A stretch of DNA of 64,000 nt from Ophioderma brevispina (Eukaryota > Echinodermata > Ophiuroidea > Amphilepidida > Ophiodermatidae). This document shows, piece by piece, positions 36,501 to 48,913 of the stretch (position 1 is the stretch's first letter; the number at the start of each line of letters is the position of its first letter). The notes under the pieces were generated by a model. It saw nothing but the letters and a program-made list of their open reading frames with translations, had not been told where the DNA came from and ran no database searches. The translations under genes and the position numbers were made by a program. The stretch spans positions 1 through 64,000 of the forward strand of contig JAMKCH010044099.1 in the NCBI GenBank assembly GCA_023653785.1, read 5' to 3'.

Positions 36501-39247
36501 TAGTGCATTGTGTATGTTACAAACATTGCAAATTTGTATACAAACGACTTCCATAAGCGGTTAAAGTGGGAACATTCACTGTTGCATTATCGTTCGTGTA
36601 AAATATTCGCAGACTGACCACGGATGACCAACGATTCAGAAAATTACAACTCTAACAAATTGGCTCCTTAAAATTAATATCTTGAATATTCGCCAATATG
36701 TTTTAACTCTTTTTTGCAGAAAAAAACAAATTTCTGATTAAATTACGTTTAGAAGGAACCCAAACATTGTAGTGCATGTATAAAAATAATAAATAGTATG
36801 ACATGTTGTAACACCAATAAATAATGGCTAGAACTGTTCAAAACTTGAGCCACTCCTGAAATATTTAAAAATTGTACTGGAATGTTTCATAACTCAAAGA
36901 TTTTGGAGGATAAAATGTCTAATTTCTCGTTTTTCTTAAATTTCTCATTACATATATTGTTCCTATCTTAAACAGTAATCTACAAATCTCTTTAAATATA
37001 TCCCAACCGAACACGAATTCACATTAAATGGGTAATATACTCATAAAATCTAACACCATCTAAACAATTTGGAGAGCACTAACGCTTATCCAACACTTTC
37101 CCAAGAAAATATCAATTTGTTCTGAAAGGCGGGTTGTTTTAAATGTTATATATAGTATTATTTAGTTTGCAGAATTTCAAAGTTAACATCAAAGAAAATC
37201 AATTTTCGCATATGGTTACAGTTTTTGTAACACGGTTACTAAGGGTGGGGTGTTAAACACCCCAAGAATCCATTATTATAAAGCAATATATAATGATGGT
37301 TCGATGTTTGGTATACCCGTTGATTAGCATTGGTCCACCCGTTTTCTACTGCTTCCCACATACACCTATATGCGTCACAATGACGTCAAAGATCACACAC
37401 GTTGTCAAAAGTGGTCATTTTCCACATACAGACATCAGAGTATAAAATTATAAAATGAAAAAATATGGATTTTCCTTGCGGTTTTTGGCCCCAAATGATA
37501 TGGGAAAATGACTAGTTTTTAATCAACATATAGATTTAGAGCCATAACCGTGCACATATTTAAACAAATGAACTAATACCTAAAGGTAATGCGGTCTATC
37601 ATTTATTAAGGCGAATAATTCCTCGATGGGTCGGAAAACTAAATAAAGGCGGCCATTATTTTTTATTTTTTTCCCAGCCCCGAGGATACATTATGAGCCC
37701 ATAGATGATACTACCAGGACATCGCGCCGGATAAGGAAGAAGACTCCCTCTTAGTTTTTCATGAAACGGATGAACGTGAAATGTTTTGCATATAAAGTGA
37801 CATGCTCAAAGTTTCCTTTTTTTTTTTTTTTTTTAAATTTGATCAGAAAACATAAATTTTCCCCAAAAGTCTTTTTAAGGTAAATTTATAAACAGGCTTC
37901 AATGGATATTAAAATTTCCATATTTAAAGCCTTTCCCACGCCAATAACCAAAATGCCGCTTTGCAAGGCTGTGCGCTATATGATTTAGTATCAAATATAT
38001 GTGAGTGGCGTTCTGGTTGCTGGGGTGGAAAGACCTCATTTTTGTATTTTTTGTTTTCCCCTGGGGGGCCGGAACACTAAATGGAATTGCAAAAACAACA
38101 ACGAACTTTTTTTACATACAAACCATACTATATCACTAATATGGTAAGGCATGCTATCTACCAAGGGCTATCTGGTCAGTAGCCTTGGATGAGCACAATG
38201 TTAACAACAGCTGACCCATGCACTCCATGGGTAATCATAATCATACTCAAAACCAGGGGAGTATTGCTCATACATAGTGAAGGGACTATTGAACTGCGCC
38301 ATGGGAATAATTTTTATTTAGCTCATAGTTAGTTAACTTTGCTCATGATATAAATTATCGCGGTCATGGGCCATTGGTTGTATTCCATAGTTTTTCTTCT
38401 TGGTTTGGAGACGGTTATATAAATCCAATCTTAGCAGTACATAATATAAGCTAATATAGTATTGGGGTATTGTTATAAAGGGCGTGGCCTCATTAGCCTC
38501 TTTGTAGTCCTTATGAAGGACAAAAGGTTCTACCTATAGGCGTCACTTACAACAAGCTCCATGACAAAGGGCAGCTAGGGGCAACATTCCATGTTTTCTT
38601 CTTCATATAAGTAATCAATGGTCATTGAATGGGAGCACGCTAAGCTTTGCTTTTTTCCAGAGAGTCATGCCCCTTAAGTTTCTCAGACTTTCTCATTTTT
38701 TTCTTTTTTTTTTTTCGTACAAGTGTATTTTGGGGGAGAAAAAACAACCTTCCGTAATGATAAAGTCGTTTGTCAAACACCACTCAAAATTGATGGTGAA
38801 ATTAACTATTTTGATTATAGAGTAACCTCCTTCTCCTCCTTTATCCGGCGATTCTTTCCTATTCTATTAACTAAAAAACTTGATTTTATTTTTTTTTTTT
38901 GTATCGGTTTTAATTTTAATATGCCTTATGTGTATTTTGTATGCTCATAATGAATAAATGATAAGAAATGCATTCGCGCTCTTATTGCAGAATAATTGCG
39001 AAACTGACCAATCAGAATGCTGCATTTCAATAATGGTATAGCATAGGAGTATAAACACTCACCCACCAATCGACTTCGACGCAAACCCCGGTGAGGGTGC
39101 TCCATTCACATTTGTTTCGCCAAACTTAGCAGAAGGATGTGAAATAATTATAGGAACACTTAACGAAAGTTTTTAAACGTTTTGCGTTACGCGTAAATAT
39201 TTCCCAGGGGTGGTACTCCCTCCCCTTGGGTAATAACGGAGGATTAA
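36501..39247. other. No gene recognised
   Basis: AT-rich, with T runs at 37817-37834 and 38700-38715. No domain-bearing frame. Confidence 0.45.
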
Positions 39248-39642
39248 AGACCACTACCAGTGGTTTATCAGAAAGAGTCAAATATTTCAAATTTGTGCAG
39301 AATAGCTTAAAAAGTGAAGGATAAGTCTGTTAAGTAATTCTCATAAAGTACTTTTTTCCAACTGACGAATAGACGAAAAGAAAGAAAAATGGCAGTTCTC
39401 TAATATAACTAATTCTCCCCATTCATTTACGTGTTGAGTAAGTGTCCGAACGGAGAGCAATGACTAAAATCTCAGATTTTTTTTTTTTAATTTTTAAAAG
39501 CATATCCACAAATTTTTGCAGAGCATGTTAGGATACCGTATACTTGTTACAGACATGCAAAAAATTCTGATTTTGATGATTTTTTTTTCGATTTTGTTTT
39601 TTTGTCTCCTCTCCCGATTTAAGCAAATCACTGATAGTGCCT
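39248..39642. mobile_element. TTAA-flanked MITE, ACTATCAGTGATT family, copy A
   Basis: Ends ACTACCAGTGGTTTATCAGA and AAATCACTGATAGTGC are inverted and flanked by TTAA at 39244-39247 and 39643-39646. Internal blocks (ttctcataaagt, gtgaaggataagtctgt, cagacatgcaaaaaattctg) reappear in reverse order at 46746-47101. Confidence 0.65.
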
Positions 39643-39646
39643 TTAA

Positions 39647-41036
39647 TGTCACTATGGGCCCCCCAAAAATATAGTATATTTGGTGTATTTGTACAAATGT
39701 TAAAACTACAAAACTTGGAAAATTCTTTTTTCCACGACGCACAGACCGTATGCTTCAATAAGTACAAGTAACATATTAAAACACAAAAAACTTAAAATGT
39801 GAAATAACATGACCATCCCTCATGAAGTATAGAAAGGTAAATTTCACCGATTTCCTTAAATCTTATAGACCTATTTCGATTTTTGATCGCTGAAGTGGGC
39901 AATCTTGTCCCCCAGCGAATACGTATTCGTGCACAATTTATCTGTGTGCCCCTTTGAGATCTTTGGCACCAAAGCTATCGATGCGTATTCGATTGTTTAA
40001 TGTGAAACGACCCGTTTTAATTACAAGATGCGTGTTTTCGGAACTGCGCCTATTTTGGTTAGGAGATAGATGGTTTTTCACTTTATTTTTGAGTACCATT
40101 AAAGAGGCTAAAATGGCATCCAGAATCACTATTACCTCAATTTGACCAAAATCCGATTCGCAAAACTATGCGTGACCATCGACGATATATAAATATCCCC
40201 CTGTCTTATTTGTTATGTTATTTCTTGAATTATAGCATATATCCCTGTATTTTTTCAATCCTAATACGGCTACTCTAATAGCTAATCGTGATATAGTGTC
40301 CCGGTCCCACCTGATTGTGTATACAATATGGTATATGTGCCATCTCTGGTCAGATCAGTCCAGCGGCCCAATGATTCATGAAAAATATTATTTTGACGTT
40401 CAGTATGCTCACGAATCGGATTGGAGGATCGCGAATATTTTAATACTGCTTGCTTTAAATTTAAATGGAGTTGGCAATCTGATTGGCGGATGGGCGGTAT
40501 AAATATGTCCGCGAGAGATTTTGAAGTAAGTTTGGATCTTAAATTTCATTTAGAGCCTAACTTTATCAAAGGAGCAGTAATTGGAATCAATTTGGTGTTG
40601 AACTAATCTAATTTAACTCTGAACTGGAATTCAAGAGGATGGCCAATTACTTTACTTATGGCGAAATGCTGCATTTAAATGATGAGCAGAAATTTATACT
40701 GTGTATGAACTAGTTTTCCCTCTACCACCAAGTCTCCTACTTTATGGCAAACAATGGAAAAAAACCTCTATTTGCCCGCTCGGATTCACTTCTCCGTACA
40801 ACGAGACTTTCCTCTATATACAACCCACACCCCGGGATCCTGGATATATATACCCCCGGCCCGGAGTAAGCCTCATCGCCTCGGGGTGCTGTATATCATC
40901 TCTTCGCCGAAGCTGAAAATATTACTATAGTCTTTGGGGAACAAGTAGTTCTGTGGGGGAATAGGCCGCACAAGCAGTAAAATAATAACAACTCGTAGGG
41001 TAAGCAAAGTCAGACCCGTGACAGTCTAGTTACAAT
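39647..41036. other. No gene recognised
   Basis: Upstream region of the GPCR locus. No exon with convincing coding content was found. Confidence 0.4.
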
Positions 41037-41140
41037 ATGAGCGTAAACATGACAATATTCTTCAGCGAGTTTTTTTTCAATGTTGCATCATCAATCATCT
41101 CAACATCTAATGATACATTAAGACTACCCACACATCACGC
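41037..41140 (+). CDS. Possible N-terminal segment of the GPCR
   Basis: Starting at ATG 41037 the frame reads MSVNMTIFFSEFFFNVASS, then SNDTLRLPTHHA, with two N-glycosylation sequons (NMT and NDT), as usual for GPCR amino termini. It ends exactly at a gtaagt. No acceptor in the correct phase was found before the transmembrane frame at 41201, so the join is unproven. The N-terminus may instead have been displaced by an indel. Confidence 0.3.
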
Positions 41141-41200
41141 GTAAGTAGGCAAATTTCAATGACAACCCAAGTGATTTCATGCTAGTAACGAAAGCGAAAG

Positions 41201-42279
41201 TTGTACACATCTTGGAACACCGTCGTCTTGACCAATCCAGACGCGGCTTCTGTTTGGCTCTACACAAAGACGGAGATAATTGTGTATTTCAGCACTTTCT
41301 CAGTCATTTCTACCATCGGAATTGCTGGTAACTTGGCTTTCTTTGTTATGCTCTCCAGGGTGCCAAGAATGAAAACGTCCGTTAACATTTACCTCGCTAA
41401 CCTGGCCGCAGCTGATACAGTATATCTTTTTGTTAACATATTCTACTATGCTAGCGTCTTTCTGCATTCCCCAATAAAGGAAAACATACCGTTTCGAGGG
41501 AAGACGAGCTGTTTTATGATATTTGCACTGGCACTACTCGCTTACTACGCGTCAGTTGCAATTGTTACCTTAATGTCTCTTGATCGCTTTCTTGCCATCT
41601 GCCACCCTTTACGACATCGGTATGTGAAAGGTAAAAAACGAGCTGTCAAACTGCTTTCGACTGCGTGGATACTATGTCTTGGCCCTACTACTCTGTCAAC
41701 CTTACAAAATGGTAATAACACGGAACTCTGCATTAAGTGGCCCAAACAAGACCTCTACCAGAATCTCCCAGAGAAAATTAACCTCTGTTTGGAAGTTTCA
41801 TCGGGAAGATCTTTAAATATAATCACACCAACCGTCTTTCTATCAGCATTCTTTTTACCAATGATCACTAATGCTTTTATGTACGCCAGGATAATTGCTG
41901 CCCTGGGTATTAAAAAACGTTCCATTAGCAGCTCCACCAATACAACAAACCAAATTCAACTTCGTAATCAAGTCACTCGAACTTTGGTTATCACAGGGGT
42001 GTTGTTCTTTATTCTACAACTCCCTTCACGATTAAATACTATGGATATTTTGCTACGAAACGCAATCGGAAGACATTCTTAGGCGATAAGTTTAAAGCAA
42101 TACTTGTGACTACTGATCGCATCCTACTTTTAATAAATTCCGCCTCAAACAGCCTTATTTATATATTCTCTAGTACCCATTACAGGAAAAGTTTCTGCCG
42201 GACATTTACCTGTAGGAATGCCAATAAAGACGACATTCCACTTGGAACGGTGTCCGGCGTCACGGGAACCACTCATTAA
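41201..42279 (+). CDS. Rhodopsin-class (class A) peptide-type GPCR, frameshifted before TM7
   Basis: A seven-transmembrane receptor of the plasma membrane, coupling to heterotrimeric G proteins by family knowledge. From the first open codon: TM1 with AGN (residue 44), TM2 LAAAD (Asp 72), Cys 104 at the start of TM3, DRF at 128-130 in place of DRY, Trp 156 in TM4, a Cys in ECL2 near 177, TM5 with FFLPMITNAF, and TM6 ILQLPSR in place of CWLP. The frame stops at 42080. The -1 frame then gives DKFKAILVTTDRILLLINSA, SNSLIYIF and SSTHYRKSF, that is TM7 (NSASNSLIY for NP-x-x-Y) and helix 8, ending at TAA 42277-42279. A one-base deletion between about 42045 and 42080 explains this. The first codon is TTG, preceded in frame by TAA at 41186. 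Peptide-receptor-like; ligand unknown. Pseudogene or sequence error. Confidence 0.75.
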
Positions 42280-42443
42280 ATATTAGCCATTAAAACAAAA
42301 GAAACATAATTAAGTGCAATGCAGAATCTCACTTGTACATCATTTTTCATTGAGGATTCTTCAGGTTCCTCAATGGATTCTTTAAGTTCCTACATCTAAT
42401 TGTATTGAGGTAGTTTCAGAACTCAATCATCAGTCGGTTCCGC

Positions 42444-42618
42444 CCGGTGTAAAAGGATATATGGTCCGCCCAGAGCCATAGTCCGGGCTCCATAGACGAC
42501 AACGGAATAAAGCGTGAAACTAATGTTGCGTGAAGAGTCAACTTAATCGAGTGCCCTATTCTTCACCGTTGTATGGTGACTATGAAGTTCCGGGGACCAT
42601 ATCTTCCTGCCACACCGG
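42444..42618. mobile_element. 175-bp TIR family, copy 2
   Basis: Ends CCGGTGTAAAAGGATATATG and CATATCTTCCTGCCACACCG are inverted. The interior has GGAATAAAGCGTGAAACTAA and gccctattcttcaccgttgt. It is the best preserved copy. The reading frame at 42530-43015 starts inside it and is not a gene. Confidence 0.75.
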
Positions 42619-43779
42619 TTCTTTCAGTCGTTTTATGCTCTTAACAATGAAATACGGTTTCACGCCAGGAGCCATCGGTCAGCGGCGCGGAGGTGGCGCG
42701 GAGGCGTTTGAAGTCGTTCCCTCTATGTTTTTATCCCCCGGATTGAAAAGCCGAGGGGATATATTATGTCCTGTGGTGTATGATGTGTGTGTTCTAGTTT
42801 GGTTAGGTTTTCGTTGTTCCGTTATCCTCGAAAAGTTTGGTCCAATTTATTTAACAGACGTGGGATTTAGGTGGGTTACAGGGGGTTCATCATATGTGGA
42901 TGATGTCATTAAGGTCATGGACCAATGTCAAAAGTCATATGAGGTCATGTTCCAGTTCCAGTTTTGTTCGGTTTTGGTTAGGTGTTTTGTGTCTCCTTTG
43001 AAAAGTTTGATTTAAACCAGACTTGGGGTTAAGGTGCAATAGGAGTTCCTTCATATGTGGATGATGTTAAAGGTCATGTACCAAGGATCAAAGGTCATCT
43101 CTGAAGTTCATGTTCCATGTTGCCATCTTGCCAGGGGATTACGCAAGTTTACTTGCAGTATTTTATATATCCATATTATAATTCGCTATAAGATGTTGTT
43201 TTATTGTTTTGATGTTTAGGAGGGGGTCAATGTTAAAAAAGCAACAACAAACAAAATTGTAATCGCGTATTATTAATAGATTATAGTGTCGCGTTGTGTG
43301 GCGTCCTACCGGGTTGGTTTTCAGTAGAAACGTACCTAGAGCCGCAAACGTACCCTTCAACAATCTTTATGATGCCTTTTCACTTAACCAAATGAAGTTT
43401 GTCACATCATCTCAATTGCTTCATGATTTTTTTTTAATTTGCGGTATTTTGTCAATTTCTTTGTCCTTTGATTAAACAGTACTCGGAAGTGTAAATCTGT
43501 TTATATTAGATCACTCTGGTCTGAAGTTGGGTGAGAAGTTGTCTTCTTTTCAGTAGTATGGTCCAATCACGAGAGAATGAAACAAAACCCACTGATTGAT
43601 GTGGTTTACAATTTCCAGTGTATCACCCGGTGAGCATTAATGTGTAATCGGTAGAAACACGCTGTCATACTTGTTTCTCCTTTAGCGTGTATTACATAAT
43701 GCAAAGTTCATTCCGGAAATAAATGAATAATTTCTATTCAAAGGGCTTCTTGTTGTAATTCCTACGGTCTGGCTTCCTT
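42619..43779. other. No gene recognised
   Basis: Contains a twice-repeated phrase catatgtggatgatgt...aaggtcatg.accaa (42891-42927 and 43052-43085), suggesting a short local duplication. Confidence 0.4.
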
Positions 43780-43965
43780 TGAAGACACGAGGATATTTCC
43801 TGGAAATTGCGCCCACATTGTTCCGAAACCGAATTTTTAATACTTAGAATACTTATCAATATATTAAATCACACCCAAAGTAAGCCGAAGGCACCGTTAT
43901 TATGTAATAAAAGAGAGGTTTAATATTTTCTGCTGTGTAAGAGAGAAAATCCAAGCATGTTTCTG
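43780..43965. repeat. Dispersed repeat, copy 2
   Basis: Diverged copy of 32105-32310 in the same orientation. It lies just left of the foldback element at 43981. Confidence 0.5.
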
Positions 43966-43980
43966 TATAGAGCCGATTTA

Positions 43981-45418
43981 GTCCAGGCTACAGACCATGT
44001 GACCTTGTTATACCATATATATAATGTTTTTCAACGGTTTCTAGACCAGTTTTTCCTGCTGAATATGAATCCGATGGATGCTAGACGAAAAAACCTTGAG
44101 CATTTTCGAAGCAACGCAAAAATTAAAAATGGCCAACAAAACACTAAAAACTCATATGTTAATTACTCAAAAGTTGTAATTGTTTTTGCCTGTCCAGTCA
44201 AACCACCCATTGTGACCAATTAAAACATGATTCATTAACCACCTAATTAAGAGATTCAATATGGTGGCCAATACAGCAAGGTATCTGATATCTATCTACT
44301 TTTGACCGTAGAATTGGTAAATTGGTATATATATCAATGCTTTAGCAATGAAATATTAATAGAGCCCATTATGAACAGCTTTCAAAAATTTGAAAATCAA
44401 TCAAATCAATAAACCATTCAAGATGGCTCCAAAATGGCAAAATTCATTACTACATATAGCCAAGAGCTGCCATGTTTGTGTATACCACTATAACTCATTC
44501 AGAGCAATTTAAATATCATAACATAATCAAAATGATTGATATCTGCAAGATGGCTTCCTAGATAGGCGTTCATATGGGCTACAAATGTCAATCAACAAAG
44601 GTCAGTAATTCATTCACAGTGTAGGCTAAAGATATACATTTTGTGGTTTTTAGTTAGATTATCACTTCCAAATATCCCAGTATGGCTACCTTAGGTGTCA
44701 TTGAGTCGTTATTCATCAAATAGCCCAATACCAATGGATGCCTAAACCTATCAAAAACAAAAAAACATATATCTCTAGACTATTGATGATCGGATTTATC
44801 GCCGCTAAGTAAGTGCCATTTCCAGCCATATTGGAAACCCATCTTGGATGACATCTTACATGCCTCGATCCCTCGGATTACCTAATGATGTGTACATTGA
44901 TCTGATTGACACAAACATTGCAGTACTAGGTTAGACACAGCTATCAATTATAGCTATCGGAAGACATCTTGGATCCTATAATGAAGGAATTTATAATCAC
45001 GTTTTTTAAAAATATTTCTTATGGTTTTAATTAATTTCTAGACTGCCAAAATACCAGGATAGACACTAAATTACCAATCAGCAGTCAAAATTAGACCACG
45101 ATCAGACACTTTATTATATTGGCGGCCATATTGAATTCATTGATTACGTGGTTACAGAATCATATGTTAATTGGTCACAATGATTGTTTTAACGACACAG
45201 GCTGAAAAATTACAACTTTTGAGTGAACAAGAGATGAATGTTTTGTGTTTTGGTGGCCATTTTGATTTTTTGCGTTTCTTCAAAAATGCTCAAGGTTGCT
45301 CGTCTGCATCCATCGGATTCAGAATCAGCATAAAAAACTGGTCTAGAAACCGCTGAAAAACATTATATATCTAATAAAACAAGGTTGACATTACTTTCAA
45401 TGAATCTGTAGCCTGGAC
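43981..45418. mobile_element. Foldback element with about 290-bp inverted arms
   Basis: Arms 43981-44270 and 45120-45418 are inverted copies. Both share GTCCAGGCTACAGA, atataatgtttttca.cggtttctagaccag, tctgaatccgatggatgc-type and ttgagcattttt-type phrases, in the same order. The flanking dinucleotide is TA on both sides, as for Tc1/mariner-type insertion. The centre repeats phrases ending in aagatggc and carries no transposase. Confidence 0.75.
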
Positions 45419-45423
45419 TAATT

Positions 45424-46364
45424 AGGAGAGCAGGTAAATTCAAAATACGATTTTCCAATAAATCTTTGAAACATTCAAATTCAGAGAAATTTGCATCCTC
45501 AGAAAACATCCGACGATATTCCCAGGCTTGTAAAACTCCTATATTAAGCACGCACAAAGCCGGGGAGCCGCTGTTATAGCGCCCCGCACAGAGTTGGGAT
45601 AGCATATTATGATAAGAGCGTTGATTTTTTTCACGCAACATTTATTTTCGCACCTTCTAGCAAATAAGCAGCTATTACGAAAATAACAACACTCAAATTC
45701 ATACTGTTAGTGTAGTGTTAGTGTAGTGTTAGTGTATCTTTGGAAGGGAAGGGTCGAAGGAAACTTCAAATCACAAACTTAAAAAATAAACGCAACATTA
45801 AAAGAATGACAAATTGCGTAATTGATTTACCGAATATTTTTACTTTTAATAACGAAGTAGACTAGTGAGAGTCCTACAATATTGTTTGTGATTGTAACAG
45901 TTACGGAAAGAGATATCCATAAATCGCGAATCTACCATTTTAAAAATAGGAAATATGAAACAGTAAACAATAATTATCAAATAAATATGACTTTCTATCA
46001 TAGATTCATTTGAATACTGCCCTCAATCACAGTTGGATACCCTGATCGAAGCCTCACTAAGACGGGGCAAGTTTTTTTCTCCCGTTATTATAGTCTCCCT
46101 GATATCCCTTTAAATAACAAAAAATGACACATTTACTGAATTCGTCTCTTTAAAACCACAACGTAATACAGACAAGTGAAAAATATGAATACATCCCGCT
46201 TTGTTGTTTTATTTAACAATTGCTTTCTTAAATAACAATATGATAGATGTACTGAATTCGCCCTTTAAAAGGCGGCGTCTGTAACACAAATAAAAATTGT
46301 AAAAAGCATTTGCTCTCTTTCTCGCTTCTCTTTGATTATTGGTTATTTTTTTTACAACCAAATT
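45424..46364. repeat. No gene; short 11-bp tandem repeat at 45705-45736
   Basis: About three units of GTTAGTGTAGT. Two ctgaattcg.c.ctttaaaa phrases at 46136 and 46251 hint at a local duplication. Confidence 0.45.
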
Positions 46365-46692
46365 GCGTGTGGTCCAGTGGATAAAGCGCAGGACTCGTGA
46401 TTATTAGACCGTTCAAATCGTGAGTTCGAGCCCCACTGTGGTCAACGTGTCTTTGTCCCTGGGCAAGATACTTAATCTCAATGCCTCGTTGACCCAAGTG
46501 AAATCAGGGGAGCTGTTATGGTGAATATTACAATCTAAGTGCTGATAGGTATGTGCGCTTGGCCAGCTGCCATCGTATGGGAAGCGAAATGATTGTGACG
46601 ATTTCCTGAAGGCAGCGTAATAATAATAGGCAACAGCACTCTGTATCCTGTAGAAAAGGCGCTATATAAATGTCGATATTATTATTATTATA
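46365..46692 (+). mobile_element. Full-length tRNA-derived SINE
   Basis: The tRNA-like head carries an A box (TGGTCCAGTGGATAAAGCG) and a B box (GAGTTCGAGCCCC at 46421). A conserved-looking body follows (gtccctgggcaagatactta), and the 3' end reads GGCGCTATATAAATGTCGAT followed by ATT repeats. The head-body-simple-repeat tail layout is that of an animal SINE. The body recalls the central domain of the MetaSINE type, which is a resemblance only. Confidence 0.75.
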
Positions 46693-46745
46693 AGTGAGAT
46701 ACAGGATTTACTTCCATTTCTCGTATTATAATGAGGCGTAATTAA

Positions 46746-47101
46746 ACGTACTATCAGTGATTTGCCACATCAGAAAATCGAAAAAATCATTAAAAAATCA
46801 GATTTTTGCATGTTTGTAACAAGTTTAGGTACCCTGACATATCCTGAAAAGGATAAGGCCAGAAGCAACCAAATAAGAACAAAATCGGATATATTAGTCA
46901 TTACTGTCCGTACGGACACTTGCTACAACACGTAACTGAATGGAGAGTCATATCTTTGAACACTGCCGTTTTCTTCCTTTTTTGTCGATTCTTCAGTTGG
47001 GAAAAGTAAACTTATGAGAATTTTACAGACTTATCCTTCACTTTTAAGCTATTCCTGCAAATTTCAAATATACTCTTTCGAATGAATCACTGATAGTGTC
47101 T
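46746..47101. mobile_element. TTAA-flanked MITE, ACTATCAGTGATT family, copy B
   Basis: Inverted ends ACTATCAGTGATTTG and GAATCACTGATAGTGTC are flanked by TTAA at 46742-46745 and 47102-47105. The interior is the reverse complement of copy A at 39248-39642, including the gaatggagagtca-type and gcatgtttgtaaca phrases. Confidence 0.65.
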
Positions 47102-47145
47102 TTAACCATTCATTTTACTGGTTAGTTTTAAGTACGATCTGAGTA

Positions 47146-47285
47146 ATTATAGTCCGCCGTACTCATAGTCCGACTGCAACGGTAAAGAATAGGGCACTCG
47201 ATTCATTTGACTCTTCAACATTAGTTTCATGCTTTATTCCGTTGTCTTTGGAGCCCGGACTGTGGCTCACGGAGGACTATAATTA
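47146..47285. mobile_element. 175-bp TIR family, copy 3 (outer ends missing)
   Basis: Inner inverted parts attatagtccgccg and cggaggactataat are present with the family core (ggtaaagaatagggcactcg, gactcttcaacattagtttc). It abuts copy 4 directly and in the same orientation. Confidence 0.6.
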
Positions 47286-47292
47286 CTTTCAC

Positions 47293-47450
47293 ATCGGTGT
47301 GGCATGAGATATGGTCCGCCGGACTTATAGTTCACCTACAACGGTAAAGAATAGGGCACTCACGCAACATTAGTTTCACGCTCTATTCCGTTGTCGTCTA
47401 TGGAGCCCGGACTGTGGTTCCCGGGGGACCATATCTCCTTTTACACCGGT
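47293..47450. mobile_element. 175-bp TIR family, copy 4
   Basis: Ends TCGGTGTGGCATGAGATATG and CATATCTCCTTTTACACCGG are inverted. The core ggtaaagaatagggcactc is shared with copy 3. Two adjacent copies suggest nested or tandem insertion. Confidence 0.7.
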
Positions 47451-48913
47451 TTAATCTACTCTGGTAAAAAAAGAAGATAATTTAGATTAAATTATGTCCA
47501 CATTCAAAGATTATGCAACATTACGTGATGCAAAGACCGTATTAGCAATAAATACCCGTTTTAGCTGGTTATACTAGGGTATATCTAGAATCTATTCCTG
47601 TAAGGGATAAGGATACTGAGAAATTGTTGAAAGGCTAACACTCATGATTTTACATGCCTTTCACTAGTTCATCACACCATTAAAAGAATCACTAGAGCTT
47701 GGTGACAAGTGTAATCTGTCATCATTACCATCCTTCATAATGAATAGAAGCGTAAATAAAATACGTGAGCGAGGACGTCGGGTAAAATTAGACGACCTTT
47801 CACGTCCATCTTGTACTGCATCACCAAACTGAGAGCGGGTATTTGAGAGGAAACAAAGCATCCACAGACAAATGTGCATGCCCCGGAAATTATGGAAGCT
47901 CCGGCCATTGACTTTGCAAATTGAAGATGGTACATTCCAAAATTAAATGATAGATTTAGAACAAGTCCCCCAAATATCTATAATACTTTAATGGTGGGTG
48001 ACCGGGTGACCGGGTGATCTTTGACCTCGAATCCTCTTGGATCATTCTTGTTGAATTGGACTTCAATAGGAACAAGTTAAAGGTATGATCTTTGACATAT
48101 GGACGTTGACATATGGGTCAAACTACAATAGATACCCTATACACCTAATGTTCTATCGACATACCGACAGCGGGTCTGCCCTTTTTTCTTACAGAGGCAT
48201 ATATATAACTGAATTTGGATATATAACCCAATTTTATCGAGGACAGTAAAGACCCTTGATGACCTCTTAACCCCGATTATGTGGCAATTGTTCCTTATTT
48301 ACTGGGTTAACCCAGTGAACGTCGTTCAATGACTATGCATCTGTGCATTCAACGTACTATCGTGCATGTAACAAATATGATTTTGTTAATTATATTTACA
48401 CTCGGACCGGAAATGAACTTTGACCGTAATCTGCGAACACCCTGTAATAATAACAATGGATTAGAGCAAGTGACGTCACTGTGCCAATTTATTTGTGGCC
48501 GAAAAGGCATTTTGATTACGGTATAATGATTTGGACTAAAAGTAACACTAAATGACGTTTGACCCCTCCCCCCCCCCAAAAAAAAAAGGAAAAATCTGTG
48601 AAGACCCCCCATGGGCACCAACTAATGTCGAGTCACATGGCAAGTTAGAAGCATCACTTTGTAGAATATTACATTTTGACATCTCGTGGGTAATAAGTTT
48701 ACATATATTTACACATAATGAACAGATGTCTGTATAAATATTAGTCATGATGGATATATAAAATATATTTATTAGAGAAAACTAAGACGTAAGTGAAATT
48801 AAAACACATTTTGTACACGTAAAGCAGATAATAATAAGAGAAAGACTGGGATACTTCCCTCTTGTCAGGAGCTCGGCTTTTAAATTGGAGTAGGGAAATT
48901 GAATGCGTGAACT
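47451..48913. other. No confirmed gene; hydrophobic open frame on minus strand
   Basis: A minus-strand frame at 47735-47935 encodes a membrane-like stretch (AGASIISGACTFVCGCF). A second frame at 47664-47879 encodes a hydrophilic tail. They overlap in different frames and I recognise no family, so neither is called as a gene. A short palindromic gggtgaccgggtgaccgggtgat repeat lies at 47997-48019. Confidence 0.3.

Noticed and set aside
42530..43015. 161-codon plus-strand open frame
   Set aside because: It starts within the 175-bp TIR element and shows no domain beyond it; a chance frame.
47664..47935. Two overlapping minus-strand frames, one hydrophobic
   Set aside because: They conflict in frame, no family is recognised and no supporting splice structure was seen.
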